Shown: positions 33,522-42,160 of the stretch, piece after piece
How positions within the stretch are numbered: the first letter of the stretch is position 1
How the letters are laid out: each line of letters starts with the position of its first letter
NCBI GenBank assembly: GCA_014379595.1
Contig: JACMLM010000042.1
Location: 1 to 42,751 of the forward strand
Source of the DNA: Anaerolineales bacterium
GTDB lineage: Bacteria > Chloroflexota > Anaerolineae > Anaerolineales > Villigracilaceae
Length of the DNA stretch: 42,751 bases
Direction of reading: 5' to 3'
The notes under the pieces: generated by a model
The model's input: only the letters and a program-made list of their open reading frames with translations
What the model was told of the DNA's origin: nothing
Database searches by the model: none
Program-made: the position numbers and the translations under genes

Positions 33522-34415
33522 TTATGTATTGGGAATTTCTTCCTGAGTTTGTTTATGAGATTGATTGACGATGTAAATTCCAGCTAGAGCTATTGCACCA
33601 CCAATCCATTGGATTAAAGTTGGAATCTCGCCAAGCAAAGGAATAGCTAATAAGGCTGTCAGGATCGGTTGCCCTATAAGAGTGGGTGCCACAATGGAAG
33701 CAGGCAAATGCCCCAATGCATATGTAATGGCTAGGTAGCCGATCATTTGAGAGACCACCGCTGCCGTAAAAAAGATCACCCAGGTTTGCGTTGAATATCC
33801 TGTAAAAGAGTTTCCCAGGATGATATTGATAAATAACATTCCAATTGTTGAGCTTAAACCTACGAACCATATATAGCGAAATGGATCAATGTATTTACGT
33901 CCACGCTCGGTGATGAGTTGATAGCCCGCATAAAAAATCGCCGCTATACTCGCTAATAAGTCGCCGCGGCCAAGTGTAGGGTGAAGTAGAAAATCACTAC
34001 CCATAACGAGAGCTGCACCTGCAAGAGCCAGGATGAGTCCCAGCCAGAAAACGCCGCGCAATTTTTCACGAAAAATAAAAAGTGCCCCCAAAGCTACCCA
34101 TAATGGCGCCGTATTACCTAATAAAGTTGCATTGGCTGCTGTTGTATATTTTAGCGATGAATTCCAAATTGCAAAATCAAATGCAGTGAAAATACCCGCC
34201 GCCAACGGAAACAGGAAATATTTTTTATTGATAGGTTTAAGTTTTCTTTGTTGCTGTACAAAAAATGGAATAAATAATATGGTAGAGATCAACACGCGAT
34301 AAAAACCAGTGATGGGGCCAGGAGCTTCTGCCCAACGTACGAACATGGCTGAAAGGCTAAGCGCAATAATACCAATGGCAAGGGCAATATATGGAAAAAG
34401 TTTATTCTGCATTGT
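33522..34415 (-). CDS. EamA/DMT-superfamily transporter
   Basis: A 297-residue membrane protein with ten predicted helices in two EamA repeats (about 5-135 and 150-285). The first repeat has F-V-R-W-A-E-A-P-G-P-I-T-G-F-Y-R, and the second ends W-I-G-G-A-I-A-L-A-G-I-Y. Members export amino acids, nucleobases or metabolites, and the substrate is not predictable. The start is uncertain: ATG 34415 (used) has a TACAAT 6 bases upstream but no Shine-Dalgarno, and ATG 34433 would add 6 residues. The HAD gene ends 35 bases upstream on the same strand. Confidence 0.87.
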   Translation of the reverse strand, partial: TMQNKLFPYIALAIGIIALSLSAMFVRWAEAPGPITGFYRVLISTILFIPFFVQQQRKLKPINKKYFLFPLAAGIFTAFDFAIWNSSLKYTTAANATLLGNTAPLWVALGALFIFREKLRGVFWLGLILALAGAALVMGSDFLLHPTLGRGDLLASIAAIFYAGYQLITERGRKYIDPFRYIWFVGLSSTIGMLFINIILGNSFTGYSTQTWVIFFTAAVVSQMIGYLAITYALGHLPASIVAPTLIGQPILTALLAIPLLGEIPTLIQWIGGAIALAGIYIVNQSHKQTQEEIPNT

Positions 34416-34450
34416 GAGATTGTACCCCGACATTCACGACGATGCAGATG

Positions 34451-35191
34451 TTAGGCACGCATGTGGTTGATCTGCTCCAGCATAGGCAAAAGCTGATCGA
34501 GGCTTTGCAGGCTAAAGTCTGGTTGGATGCGCTGCATTATATCGTCGTTAAATTGTGCGCGGCGTGTGAGCCAGATCGTTTGCATGCCCAAATTCTTTGC
34601 GCCGTAAATATCCGCTTGAAGGCTGTCGCCGATCATCACTGCATCCGAAGGTGCAATGCTCCAACGCGCCAGCGCCATTTCAAAAGCCCGCGGATGAGGT
34701 TTGCGATAAAAACACGCAGCAGAGGTTAAGACAAAATCAAAATATTGTTGAATCGCAAAACTTTCGATCAGTTCCTGCACATCTTTATCATCACCCGCAT
34801 TTGAAAAAATGCCAAGTTGATAATTTTCTGATTTAAGATTTTGAATGACAGCAAGTGTATCTTCTTCGAGAATCCAGTTGGTTTGTGTAATGGAATACAT
34901 CGCATCCAACGCGGACCTGATCGCTGTTTCGTCTACCTCGGCATATCCCTGCTCTTCAAGTAATTCGCGCAATACAAAATGATAGGTAGTTTCCTGAAAA
35001 TCCTTATCACGTTGTTCGTAATATTTATGCAAACGCGCACGAAAGATATTTTTATCAAGCTTGATGTCGCATTCATCTAATTTTTGAGTGAGTGCCTCAT
35101 CTGCATATTGGAGGACAGATGCCCAATCTCCACGCGAGTGCATGAGCGTGCCACCAAGATCAAACAGGATGTGACGAATGGGAGATTTCAT
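34451..35191 (-). CDS. HAD-superfamily hydrolase
   Basis: A 246-residue HAD phosphatase-like enzyme. Motif I is L-F-D-L-G-G-T-L, where the second acidic residue is Gly, a variant common in this subgroup. Motif II is I-F-S-N-A-G-D, the motif III lysine is in Y-R-K-P-H-P, and motif IV is I-G-D-S-L-Q-A-D. The cap inserted after motif I is helical (subtype I, about residues 20-90). ATG 35191 is chosen because the HAD core starts four residues later. It has no Shine-Dalgarno, but TTTACG-17-TATACC ends 9 bases before it. The substrate is unknown. Confidence 0.85.
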   Translation of the reverse strand: MKSPIRHILFDLGGTLMHSRGDWASVLQYADEALTQKLDECDIKLDKNIFRARLHKYYEQRDKDFQETTYHFVLRELLEEQGYAEVDETAIRSALDAMYSITQTNWILEEDTLAVIQNLKSENYQLGIFSNAGDDKDVQELIESFAIQQYFDFVLTSAACFYRKPHPRAFEMALARWSIAPSDAVMIGDSLQADIYGAKNLGMQTIWLTRRAQFNDDIMQRIQPDFSLQSLDQLLPMLEQINHMRA

Positions 35192-35276
35192 TATCCAGTT
35201 GGTATACCCTGACAATTGTTTTGCGTAAAGGGAAAATAGGTAAGTAATACATTGGAGTTTGCTTACAATTTTTAAA

Positions 35277-36173
35277 CTACTTTGTGATCGTTCTCTTCAT
35301 TGTATAAAGATAAATTAACGCTGATCCAATAACAAGCGCGGGAAGTACGATCAGTCCAGCTTCTGGACCAAATGCACCGCCGGTCCATATCTCCGGACCG
35401 TTAACCTGGTGCCGTACCAAACGATAGATATCCAATCCCGAAACAGGGAAGCCGAAAATTACACCCTCAAAGAAGTTCCAGCCAATGTGCAGTCCAATCG
35501 ATAACCAAAGTTGACCTGTGCGGATGTATCCATAGGCAAGGAATACTCCTGCAAAGAAAATACCAACAGCGCTCACCCAGGTGGCATTTGGATTCCCAAG
35601 ATGCGCGATCCCAAATAAGCTGGATGAGATCAAAACACCCCAGAACATGTTGATTCCACTGGCGAGAGTTTGTAAGTGATATCCGCGTGAGAGCAATTCC
35701 TCATTGAAGCCAACGAAAATAAAAACAATGAGAAAACTTAATACGCCAATAATTACACTGTTTATCGGTTCAACTTGCCAGGCGAATCTTTCAAAGGTGA
35801 GCCAGCCCATGGCAACTTCAGCTAAATAGATAAAGCCCATCATTACAAACGTAATTGCGATCCCAATGAAAATATCTACAAATGCTTGCTTATTGACCCG
35901 CAGACCCAAACTCAGGAACGAACGCTTATCGAGCCACCTTCGAGCGATATAAATTGATAATGTAAAGATGATCAGCTCAACAATTTGACTTAAAAATAAT
36001 CCATCTCCGCTAATTGGGATCGACCCTGCAAGCAAAGATATCGGAATGCCAATTATGAGCATGAGAAGCGTTTGTAAAAGCAAGCGCCAACCTGCGCGCA
36101 GCCTTGGCTCGTCTGATGAAATAAAAATATTTGAAATGAGACCACGTTTTGGGGTAGATTGAAGTTCAGTCAT
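35277..36173 (-). CDS. CPBP-family intramembrane metalloprotease (CAAX/Abi)
   Basis: A 298-residue protein with about eight membrane helices. The catalytic E-E-x-x-x-R motif appears as N-E-E-L-L-S-R-G-Y near residue 163. The metal-binding histidines are in G-I-A-H-L-G-N and G-L-H-I-G-W-N-F. Members cleave prenylated proteins, peptides or bacteriocin-like substrates, and the role here is unknown. ATG 36173 directly follows the stop of the CoA-transferase B gene, so it is probably the last gene of that operon. Confidence 0.88.
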   Translation of the reverse strand: MTELQSTPKRGLISNIFISSDEPRLRAGWRLLLQTLLMLIIGIPISLLAGSIPISGDGLFLSQIVELIIFTLSIYIARRWLDKRSFLSLGLRVNKQAFVDIFIGIAITFVMMGFIYLAEVAMGWLTFERFAWQVEPINSVIIGVLSFLIVFIFVGFNEELLSRGYHLQTLASGINMFWGVLISSSLFGIAHLGNPNATWVSAVGIFFAGVFLAYGYIRTGQLWLSIGLHIGWNFFEGVIFGFPVSGLDIYRLVRHQVNGPEIWTGGAFGPEAGLIVLPALVIGSALIYLYTMKRTITK

Positions 36174-36174
36174 G

Positions 36175-36951
36175 TTATGCCGCACCTTTCAAATAAATAC
36201 CCGTAGGATCTAATTCTTTATGTAAAATCTTTAATTCTTTTTTTGTGACAGGTTCAGTTATCTTTACATGTTCTGCAACTTTCAGATCCCAGCCCGTGTT
36301 TTGTTTTGCTTCTTCCACTGTTTTACCAGGGTGCAATGCAGTAAGGATCATTTCCCCTGTTTCATCTGGTTCAAGCATTCCAATATCTGTCACAACCCCA
36401 ACCATACCTTTACCTCGCAAGCCTGCGTTTTCACGATCACCTTTGCCGTTGATGAATCCAGCAGATGTCATAAATTCCACTTTTTCAGGGAAGCGGCGTT
36501 TTTGATGCGGGGTCATAATGTAACAGCGGTTTGCCCATGCCGCGATTTCCTGCGAGCCACCAGAGCCAGGCAAGCGCACTTTGGGATGATCGTATCCACC
36601 GATGACCGTGGCGTTTATATTTCCATATTTATCAATTTGTGCGCCGCCCATAAAGCCCACGTCCACATTGCCGCGTTGTAGGTAATTTGAAAAAATGTCA
36701 TACATGCTCACAACGGATAACGATCCGCTTACAAGGGTTGGGTCGCCAATGGAAAGCGGTAAGCGTTCAGGCTCTGCGCCGATCACACCTGCTTCATAGA
36801 TCATCACCAGATTCGGTGCGTGGGTTCGCTTTGCCAAATTGCAAGCAAGGTTTGGCTGGCCCACCCCAACAAAAACCACATCTCCATCTTTAAGCAAGCG
36901 AGCAGCGTTGACGATCATCAACTCGGCGGATGAATATTTTATTTCGGTCAT
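36175..36951 (-). CDS. CoA transferase subunit B, glutaconate CoA-transferase type
   Basis: A 258-residue class I CoA-transferase beta subunit. Residues 28-40 show F-V-G-V-G-Q-P-N-L-A. The expected catalytic glutamate is in M-I-Y-E-A-G-V-I-G-A-E. A conserved glycine loop reads G-S-G-G-S-Q-E-I-A. The H-P-G-K-T-V-E-E-A end is typical of the GctB branch. It moves CoA between acyl-CoA and free acids together with subunit A (37787-38689). The specific acid cannot be read. Overlap by ATGA with the hydrolase gene implies coupled translation. Confidence 0.88.
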   Translation of the reverse strand: MTEIKYSSAELMIVNAARLLKDGDVVFVGVGQPNLACNLAKRTHAPNLVMIYEAGVIGAEPERLPLSIGDPTLVSGSLSVVSMYDIFSNYLQRGNVDVGFMGGAQIDKYGNINATVIGGYDHPKVRLPGSGGSQEIAAWANRCYIMTPHQKRRFPEKVEFMTSAGFINGKGDRENAGLRGKGMVGVVTDIGMLEPDETGEMILTALHPGKTVEEAKQNTGWDLKVAEHVKITEPVTKKELKILHKELDPTGIYLKGAA

Positions 36952-37787
36952 GATATTTCCTTCAGAAAATTTTGCATCATATCAAATATTTCAAGCGGGC
37001 GTTCCAGCGGCAAAATATGTGTGGATTTTTCCAGTGTTTCTATCTTAACTTTTGGCTGTTTCAGTTTAACAAGCCTTGCACCTGGCTCTGAAAATATATC
37101 CGTCTCTGCGCCGCGGATGATGAGAGCGGGCACTGCGAGTTTGGGTAAATTGCGCCATATATCAAAATCGTGCATACCTGTCAAATAGATGTGAGATTCC
37201 CATTCAGGCGAGAATACCAACTCGTAACTGCCATCTGATTTTTGTTGAGTGATGCCTTCAATATATACGCGTAAACTTTCATCGTTCATATATCTGAAAA
37301 TATTACGTGAACGATATCCTCGAAAGACTATATCCAGATCATCGAAAGTTCTTCTGCGTTTTAGTGCACCTCTGACGTTGGGATGAAGTCTACTCGCCAG
37401 CCCAATCGCATTGACAGCTTTCCATATTGCTAAGAACGATGGCACAAATAATACTGGATCAAGCAGAATGATTGCACGAAATTTACTCGGGTCGCGCAAT
37501 GCTGCTCGCAAAGTGACAGTGGCTCCGATGGAATGACCAACTCCAATCACAGGATCAGTTTTATGGTCAGAGAGGAAGCGCAATAAATCGTCAGAGAAGA
37601 GATGCCAATCTTTAACGTCTTCCAATTTTGAATCAGGCCATAAAGGACGAAGTGTCATCCCAAACAGATGATATTCATTTTTAAATAATTCAAATAATGG
37701 CTTGTAGCTATCAGGCGGATAGCCGTTGGCATGAAGAAAATGTAATGGCGCGCCGTCACCGCCATAATCAAAATGTGGAATATTCAC
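36948..37787 (-). CDS. Alpha/beta-hydrolase between the two CoA-transferase subunits
   Basis: A 279-residue alpha/beta-hydrolase fold enzyme. The nucleophile elbow is G-H-S-I-G near residue 84, the acid is probably in G-A-E-T-D-I-F, and the catalytic histidine is in S-T-H-I-L-P. H-A-N-G-Y-P-P near residue 19 forms the oxyanion-hole loop. It starts at GTG, which shares one base with the stop of subunit A (TAGTG), and its stop overlaps subunit B by four bases. This arrangement suggests that it acts on the same acyl or ester substrate. That is inference. Confidence 0.85.
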   Translation of the reverse strand: MNIPHFDYGGDGAPLHFLHANGYPPDSYKPLFELFKNEYHLFGMTLRPLWPDSKLEDVKDWHLFSDDLLRFLSDHKTDPVIGVGHSIGATVTLRAALRDPSKFRAIILLDPVLFVPSFLAIWKAVNAIGLASRLHPNVRGALKRRRTFDDLDIVFRGYRSRNIFRYMNDESLRVYIEGITQQKSDGSYELVFSPEWESHIYLTGMHDFDIWRNLPKLAVPALIIRGAETDIFSEPGARLVKLKQPKVKIETLEKSTHILPLERPLEIFDMMQNFLKEIS

Positions 37788-38689
37788 TAATACTTCCCAT
37801 AATTAATTTTTTCACTATATTGTGGTTTTACTTTCAGGCGTTTATGAGTCTTCGTGCCAAGCTTTTCCCAATATTCATTACGATCTTTTACACCGTACAC
37901 CCATTCATCAAGATATGCTTTGACAGACTCTGGTGACTCGCTGATCTTATCCCATGCCAAATAAAACTCATTGTCGCGGTCATAATATCCTTGCGAGTAT
38001 GATGGATGACTCGCATGTGGAACATGACAGACAGCATCGACAATATTGGCTGGGATCATGGTACGGTTCGGGTCTGACCTGATGACTGATTCATCCACGA
38101 TTTCTTCTGCTGTGAGAATCACCTTTTGTGCCGCGAATGCAGCTTCTTTTTGTTCGCCGATAATTCCCCATAAATGAGCATTGCCGTTTTTATCTGCACG
38201 CTGCACATGGACAATGGCTAGGTCTGGATTCAAGGCTGGCACAACGATCACATCTTTACCGCCATAGGGGTCAGGAATACGTTTGATCAATGGATTGACT
38301 TGCTCGAGGCTGGTTGCACCTGTTTGATTCATCGGTAAAAATGGCAAGCCACTTGCACCTGCCTGCAAACGTGTGATCATACCGAAGTGTGAATATTCTT
38401 CCCATTCAAGTTCGCCTTTTTCGAGCGCGGCACGCACAATGCGTAAAGAGCCAACACCAGGATTTCCCATATATGAAAAGATGACTTTTTTTGCACAACC
38501 TGCTGCAACCATTTGATCATAAATTAAATCTGGCGTGGCGCGTGCAAGGGTGAGATTCTTTTTACCCTGACGAATGATCTCATGCCCCGCAGCAAAAGGG
38601 ATAAGGTGCGTGAAGCCTGCCGCATATACGACATCACCGTCACTTACAAATTCTGCAACTGCTTTTTTAAGTGAAACAAGTTTGGACAT
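37787..38689 (-). CDS. CoA transferase subunit A, glutaconate CoA-transferase type
   Basis: A 300-residue class I CoA-transferase alpha subunit. The CoA-binding glycine region is V-Y-A-A-G-F-T-H near residue 22, and the middle carries F-S-Y-M-G-N-P-G-V-G-S. The end E-Y-W-E-K-L-G is typical of the GctA branch. It pairs with the B subunit at 36175-36951, separated by the hydrolase gene. A longer in-frame start at 38863 would overlap the upstream membrane protein, so 38689 is used. It follows that gene by a single base. Confidence 0.87.
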   Translation of the reverse strand: MSKLVSLKKAVAEFVSDGDVVYAAGFTHLIPFAAGHEIIRQGKKNLTLARATPDLIYDQMVAAGCAKKVIFSYMGNPGVGSLRIVRAALEKGELEWEEYSHFGMITRLQAGASGLPFLPMNQTGATSLEQVNPLIKRIPDPYGGKDVIVVPALNPDLAIVHVQRADKNGNAHLWGIIGEQKEAAFAAQKVILTAEEIVDESVIRSDPNRTMIPANIVDAVCHVPHASHPSYSQGYYDRDNEFYLAWDKISESPESVKAYLDEWVYGVKDRNEYWEKLGTKTHKRLKVKPQYSEKINYGKY

Positions 38690-38690
38690 A

Positions 38691-38978
38691 TTATTTTTTC
38701 TTTGCATCTTGTTTGCCTTGAAGTTTTTCCTCGCGTTTTTTCTTTGCATTTTCCCGCATTTTTTTAATATACGAAAAACGCCCTGCTGATGGGGGAGGCG
38801 GCTTTCCTCTTCGAAATACCCAACCGACAAAAATAAGCAGGACTGCGATGAAAAAATAGTCAAAATCTGCGCGGTCAGCTAGATCAGAGGCGATGAATAT
38901 GACGAATATGCCTCCACCTATTACGAGGAAAAAGGTTCCCACGCGAACGATGACAGGATCGTCGTTGTCATTATTCAC
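38691..38978 (-). CDS. Small two-helix membrane protein with basic tail
   Basis: A 95-residue protein of unknown function. It has two hydrophobic helices (about residues 10-34 and 40-56) and then a Pro-rich turn and a strongly basic, Lys/Arg-rich C-terminal tail (about 57-95), likely cytoplasmic. It is one base upstream of CoA-transferase A, with which it is probably co-transcribed. I do not recognise a family. Its reality is supported by operon spacing and by two clear membrane segments. Confidence 0.65.
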   Translation of the reverse strand: MNNDNDDPVIVRVGTFFLVIGGGIFVIFIASDLADRADFDYFFIAVLLIFVGWVFRRGKPPPPSAGRFSYIKKMRENAKKKREEKLQGKQDAKKK

Positions 38979-39017
38979 TTGTGATGTCTCCCAAAAGTCC
39001 GTCTGTCATAAGAGTAT

Positions 39018-39773
39018 CTATTGTTTCTTCGCTGAAAATAATATTCTGCGGAAAGGATATAGCAAGGGGCTTTCGGGTAGAGCTTTCTTCATTTTTGTTT
39101 GAAGCACCGCAACGAATTCTGTTTTATGCTCTCCAAGCCTTTCAAAATAGGGAACAAGTGCAGTCCCAGAGATCCATTCGACGACGGCGTCTGAATTTTC
39201 CAAAACGTGCGGATATATCTTTTCAAAGACGATAATATCTTTTGCGTTTTGGTCAAATAGTATTTTCGCGTATTGGTCAATGGATAGAACAGGCGCGATC
39301 CGTTCGAAGTTATTCAGAATTTTATTGAATGGCGCTTCTTTTGCTGTTTCACGGATAAGCAAATGTGAAATATGATGGTGGTTTGATGGAATCTGTACAC
39401 AGAGCTGCCCAACAGGATTTAATGTTGAGAATATCTGAGGTATTAAATTTTCATGATCTTCACTCCATTGAATGGCGGCGTTGCTGAAGATCAGATCCCA
39501 ACTTCCCGTCAGCGCAGATAAATCTCCTTGTTCAAATTTCAGGTTCGGACTTGAGTAGGAAGCGGCTTTGTTTAACATTTGGAGAGATGAATCCAGACCA
39601 GTCACATTGCTTTCTGGTAGAGCATCTGCTAGTATGCGAGTCAATTCACCTGTGCCGCATCCAAGGTCAACTGCTTTTAAGTTTGGACGAATGAGGACAA
39701 GCTTCAATAAGTCATAAAACGGGGCAGAGCGTTCTGATTGAAATTTATGATATTGTTCGGGATTCCATGGCAT
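39018..39773 (-). CDS. SAM-dependent methyltransferase (trans-aconitate methyltransferase-like)
   Basis: A 251-residue class I methyltransferase similar in layout to Tam. It starts P-W-N-P-E-Q-Y-H-K-F. The SAM-binding motif I is A-V-D-L-G-C-G-T-G near residue 40. The acidic D in G-L-D-S-S, the Q-G-D-L loop and the N-A-A-I-Q-W segment follow. The C-terminal substrate domain (about 130-250) is compatible with small carboxylic acids such as trans-aconitate, but substrate identity is not established. It may belong to the same transcript as the small membrane protein and CoA-transferase genes downstream (39 bases apart). Confidence 0.87.
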   Translation of the reverse strand: MPWNPEQYHKFQSERSAPFYDLLKLVLIRPNLKAVDLGCGTGELTRILADALPESNVTGLDSSLQMLNKAASYSSPNLKFEQGDLSALTGSWDLIFSNAAIQWSEDHENLIPQIFSTLNPVGQLCVQIPSNHHHISHLLIRETAKEAPFNKILNNFERIAPVLSIDQYAKILFDQNAKDIIVFEKIYPHVLENSDAVVEWISGTALVPYFERLGEHKTEFVAVLQTKMKKALPESPLLYPFRRILFSAKKQ

Positions 39774-39830
39774 GAGTTTATTTTACCTTTAGGAGTGTAA
39801 ATGCGTAAATACGTAAACAAGTAGAAATGT

Positions 39831-39864
39831 AAAAAGAGAGCCTTCGTCAGAAAGCTCTCTTTTT
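39831..39864 (-). terminator. Terminator after the P5C dehydrogenase gene
   Basis: Stem AAAAAGAGAGC / GCTCTCTTTTT (11 bp) around a 12-base loop. With A and T tracts on both sides it can act on either strand. It separates the dehydrogenase from the methyltransferase gene. Confidence 0.9.
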
Positions 39865-39896
39865 GTATGGATGTTTACTTGTATATTTTCTACTAC

Positions 39897-41471
39897 CTAT
39901 TTCACTGATGTTCGAATCTGTTCGTGCATATAAAGCGGAACATAATAATGACCGCCCGCATTCTTACCGCTTGAGCCAGAGCCTTTCCAGCCCCCGAAAG
40001 GTTGGAAGCCAGGCCATGCACCTGTCGTTGCGCCTTGTGGACGATTTGCATAGGTCACACCTGCTTCGATCTTATCGAAGAACCAATCTGTTTCATCAGC
40101 GGAGCCATAGAAGCCAGCGGTCAGTCCGTAGTTGACATTGTTTGCAATCTGCATGGCTTCGTCCATGTTCTTCACTTTACCAATCGTAGTAATAGGCAGG
40201 AACATTTCATATTGCCACAAGCGATGTGAGAAAGGCAAATCTGTTACGAAGGTTGATTCGCAGAAAAAGCCTTTATCAAAATCGGCACCAGTTTTTACAT
40301 TACCGCCGATCAGGAACTTACCGCCGCCTTGATTGATCTCTTCGGTAAGATTTTTGAAATCATTATATGATTTTTGATTGATGACAGGTCCGTTGTATGT
40401 ATTGCGATCTGTGGGATCACCAATGACAAGATTCTCGCCAGCGGTCTTCAAGCGAGCAATCAAATCATCGTAAATAGATTCCTCTATCAGCACACGTGAG
40501 GCGGCGGAACATTTTTGTCCCTGCAAACCAAATGCCGAGCGGATAATTCCAATCGTGGCGCGGTCCAAGTCTGCATTCTTGGAAACAATTGCAGCGTTCT
40601 TCCCGCCAAGTTCAAGGATGACAGGGCGTATGTAATTACGTTTGCCCATTTCGCGATGGATTCTCATGCCTACATCAAATGAACCTGTGAATGTAACGCC
40701 GTCTACTTCGGGGTTGTCTACAAGTGCCTGACCAACAACGGAGCCTGGGCCTGTAACGAAATTGACAACACCGTCAGGCAAACCTGCATCACGGAAACAA
40801 TCGATCAACAAACGCACGATCCATGAGGTATCTTCTGCAGCTTTGACAATAACTGTATTTCCCGCTACAAGCGCCGCGCCCATTGGTCCGCCTGTTAAAG
40901 CATGTGGGAAATTGAATGGAGAAATAATTACCCAAACACCGTAAGGTCTTAACACAGAAACATTGCGTGACTCAAACCCAACCAGCGGATCTTTGCCCAT
41001 TTCAACAATGTATCCGCCATTTTTTTCTATTTGATCGCAAGAGTAATAAATAAGGTCGGCAGTTTCCTGCACATCACCCAAAGATTCCATGCGATTCTTT
41101 CCCACTTCCAAAGCCATCGCCGCGCCAAGGTCAAAGATACGTTTTTCAATTAAGCCCGCAGCTTTGCGAAGATATTCCACACGTTTCTGCCAGGGAGTAT
41201 GACTCCAACCATGAAATGCATTACGCGCCGCAGCAACTGCATCCTGTGCATGTTTGGCATTTCCTTTTTGCATCTTCGCTAACACCCAACTCGTGTTGAC
41301 AGGTGAAATATCATCGAACTTTTCATCGGCTATCACGTCCTTGCCGTTAATGAACATGCCATATTCCTTGCCCATGTTTTGCTTAAGTGTTTCCACGGCT
41401 TTATCAAAGCCGGTATGAAGCTCATCGGGTGGGTTGAACATGGTCGAGTATGTAAGTTTGAAATCGGACAT
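39897..41471 (-). CDS. pruA: L-glutamate gamma-semialdehyde (1-pyrroline-5-carboxylate) dehydrogenase
   Basis: A 524-residue aldehyde dehydrogenase that oxidises glutamate semialdehyde to glutamate in proline catabolism. It has F-T-G-S-F-D-V-G (NAD-binding loop), the general base Glu in L-E-L-G-G-K-N, and the nucleophilic Cys in G-Q-K-C-S-A-A-S-R. The N-terminal region with F-I-N-G-K-D-V and the C-terminal F-G-G-W-K-G-S-G are characteristic. The length matches RocA/PruA-type enzymes. AAAAGGAGA precedes the ATG at 41471. The longer frame to 41594 lacks support and enters the promoter region of the divergent lipoprotein. No proline dehydrogenase gene is seen in the window. Confidence 0.93.
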   Translation of the reverse strand: MSDFKLTYSTMFNPPDELHTGFDKAVETLKQNMGKEYGMFINGKDVIADEKFDDISPVNTSWVLAKMQKGNAKHAQDAVAAARNAFHGWSHTPWQKRVEYLRKAAGLIEKRIFDLGAAMALEVGKNRMESLGDVQETADLIYYSCDQIEKNGGYIVEMGKDPLVGFESRNVSVLRPYGVWVIISPFNFPHALTGGPMGAALVAGNTVIVKAAEDTSWIVRLLIDCFRDAGLPDGVVNFVTGPGSVVGQALVDNPEVDGVTFTGSFDVGMRIHREMGKRNYIRPVILELGGKNAAIVSKNADLDRATIGIIRSAFGLQGQKCSAASRVLIEESIYDDLIARLKTAGENLVIGDPTDRNTYNGPVINQKSYNDFKNLTEEINQGGGKFLIGGNVKTGADFDKGFFCESTFVTDLPFSHRLWQYEMFLPITTIGKVKNMDEAMQIANNVNYGLTAGFYGSADETDWFFDKIEAGVTYANRPQGATTGAWPGFQPFGGWKGSGSSGKNAGGHYYVPLYMHEQIRTSVK

Positions 41472-41617
41472 ACGAATTCTCCTTTTGATATTTTTGTAAG
41501 GGCTACTATCAAGTATAGCGTAGGATGGTATGCCCGTCAAAGCAGATAAGAATTGGCTTAGATTTTGTAAGAAGAAGTAGCAATAAGGTATCATTAATTC
41601 AAATGAAACGGAGACCT

Positions 41618-42151
41618 ATGACTATACATCGCTTCTTTCTCTTAACTGTAAGTTTGCTTGCTGTATCAGTAGCAGTTTCCTGCGCCCCAGCAGCAGCTAC
41701 TAACGCTCCAACAGATGCAGTGGTTATCCCTGCTACTGAAGCACCTATCAATTCATCGTCACCCGAAGCCACAGCCTCTGTACCCGCTGAGGTTCCTGTT
41801 GTGGAAGCTGCTGCCACTTCCCGTGGGCCTAATCTCGAAGCCACAGACCCCACTACGGTTAATTTGGCTTCGGGTCAACTGCAACTGGTTGAGTTCTTTC
41901 GCTTTACGTGAAGTACCTGCCGCGCAATGGCGCCCATGGTTCATGGGCTTGAAGCGGAATATGTTGGCAAGGTCAAGTTTTCATATCTTGATGCAGACGA
42001 TCCTCAGACAGATGTTTTTCAACAGGAATTGGGTTTTTATTACCAACCTGAGTTTTACTTCCTTGATGCCAATGGGAATTTGATCAAGAAACTTGTAGGT
42101 TTTATTTCGGAAGACGAGTTTAGAAGTATGTTCAACGAAAGCCTTCAATAA
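41618..42151 (+). CDS. Candidate selenoprotein: thioredoxin-fold lipoprotein with U-x-x-C active site
   Basis: Open from 41618 to 42151 in one frame if the UGA at 41909-41911 is read as selenocysteine (177 residues, Sec98). The N-terminus is a signal peptide with A-V-S-C lipobox and an Ala/Pro/Thr linker. The C-terminal part is a thioredoxin domain: L-V-E-F-F-R-F-T, then UGA, S-T-C-R-A-M-A-P-M-V, and later Y-Q-P-E-F-Y-F-L-D (in the cis-Pro region). The UGA falls exactly at the first Cys of CxxC, giving U-S-T-C with Cys101. A SECIS-like hairpin follows (41932-41948). Homology continues beyond the UGA without a shift, so truncation at 41911 would leave half a fold. Alternatives are a nonsense mutation or sequencing error. 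GGAG at 41610-41613 supports the start. Confidence 0.8.
41932..41948 (+). promoter_or_regulatory. SECIS-like hairpin downstream of the in-frame UGA
   Basis: A perfect 7-bp stem GCCCATG / CATGGGC with a GTT loop. The loop starts 27 bases after the UGA and begins with G, which fits the bacterial SECIS pattern (short apical loop with an early G, 16-37 bases from UGA). A lower helix CCGC (41920-41923) / GCGG (41954-41957) can extend it across an internal loop. It would recruit SelB during translation. Confidence 0.72.
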
Positions 42152-42160
42152 ATAAAACAC

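Noticed and set aside
41618-41911. Reading the thioredoxin-fold gene as two separate short genes split at the UGA
   Set aside because: The first half would lack the active site and the second half would start inside the thioredoxin core. Continuous homology in one frame and the hairpin favour recoding. A sequencing error or recent nonsense mutation is not fully excluded.
41909-41911. UGA reassigned as a sense codon genome-wide
   Set aside because: Other genes here end in UGA at sensible places, for example the hydrolase stop at 36948-36950 with its ATGA overlap.
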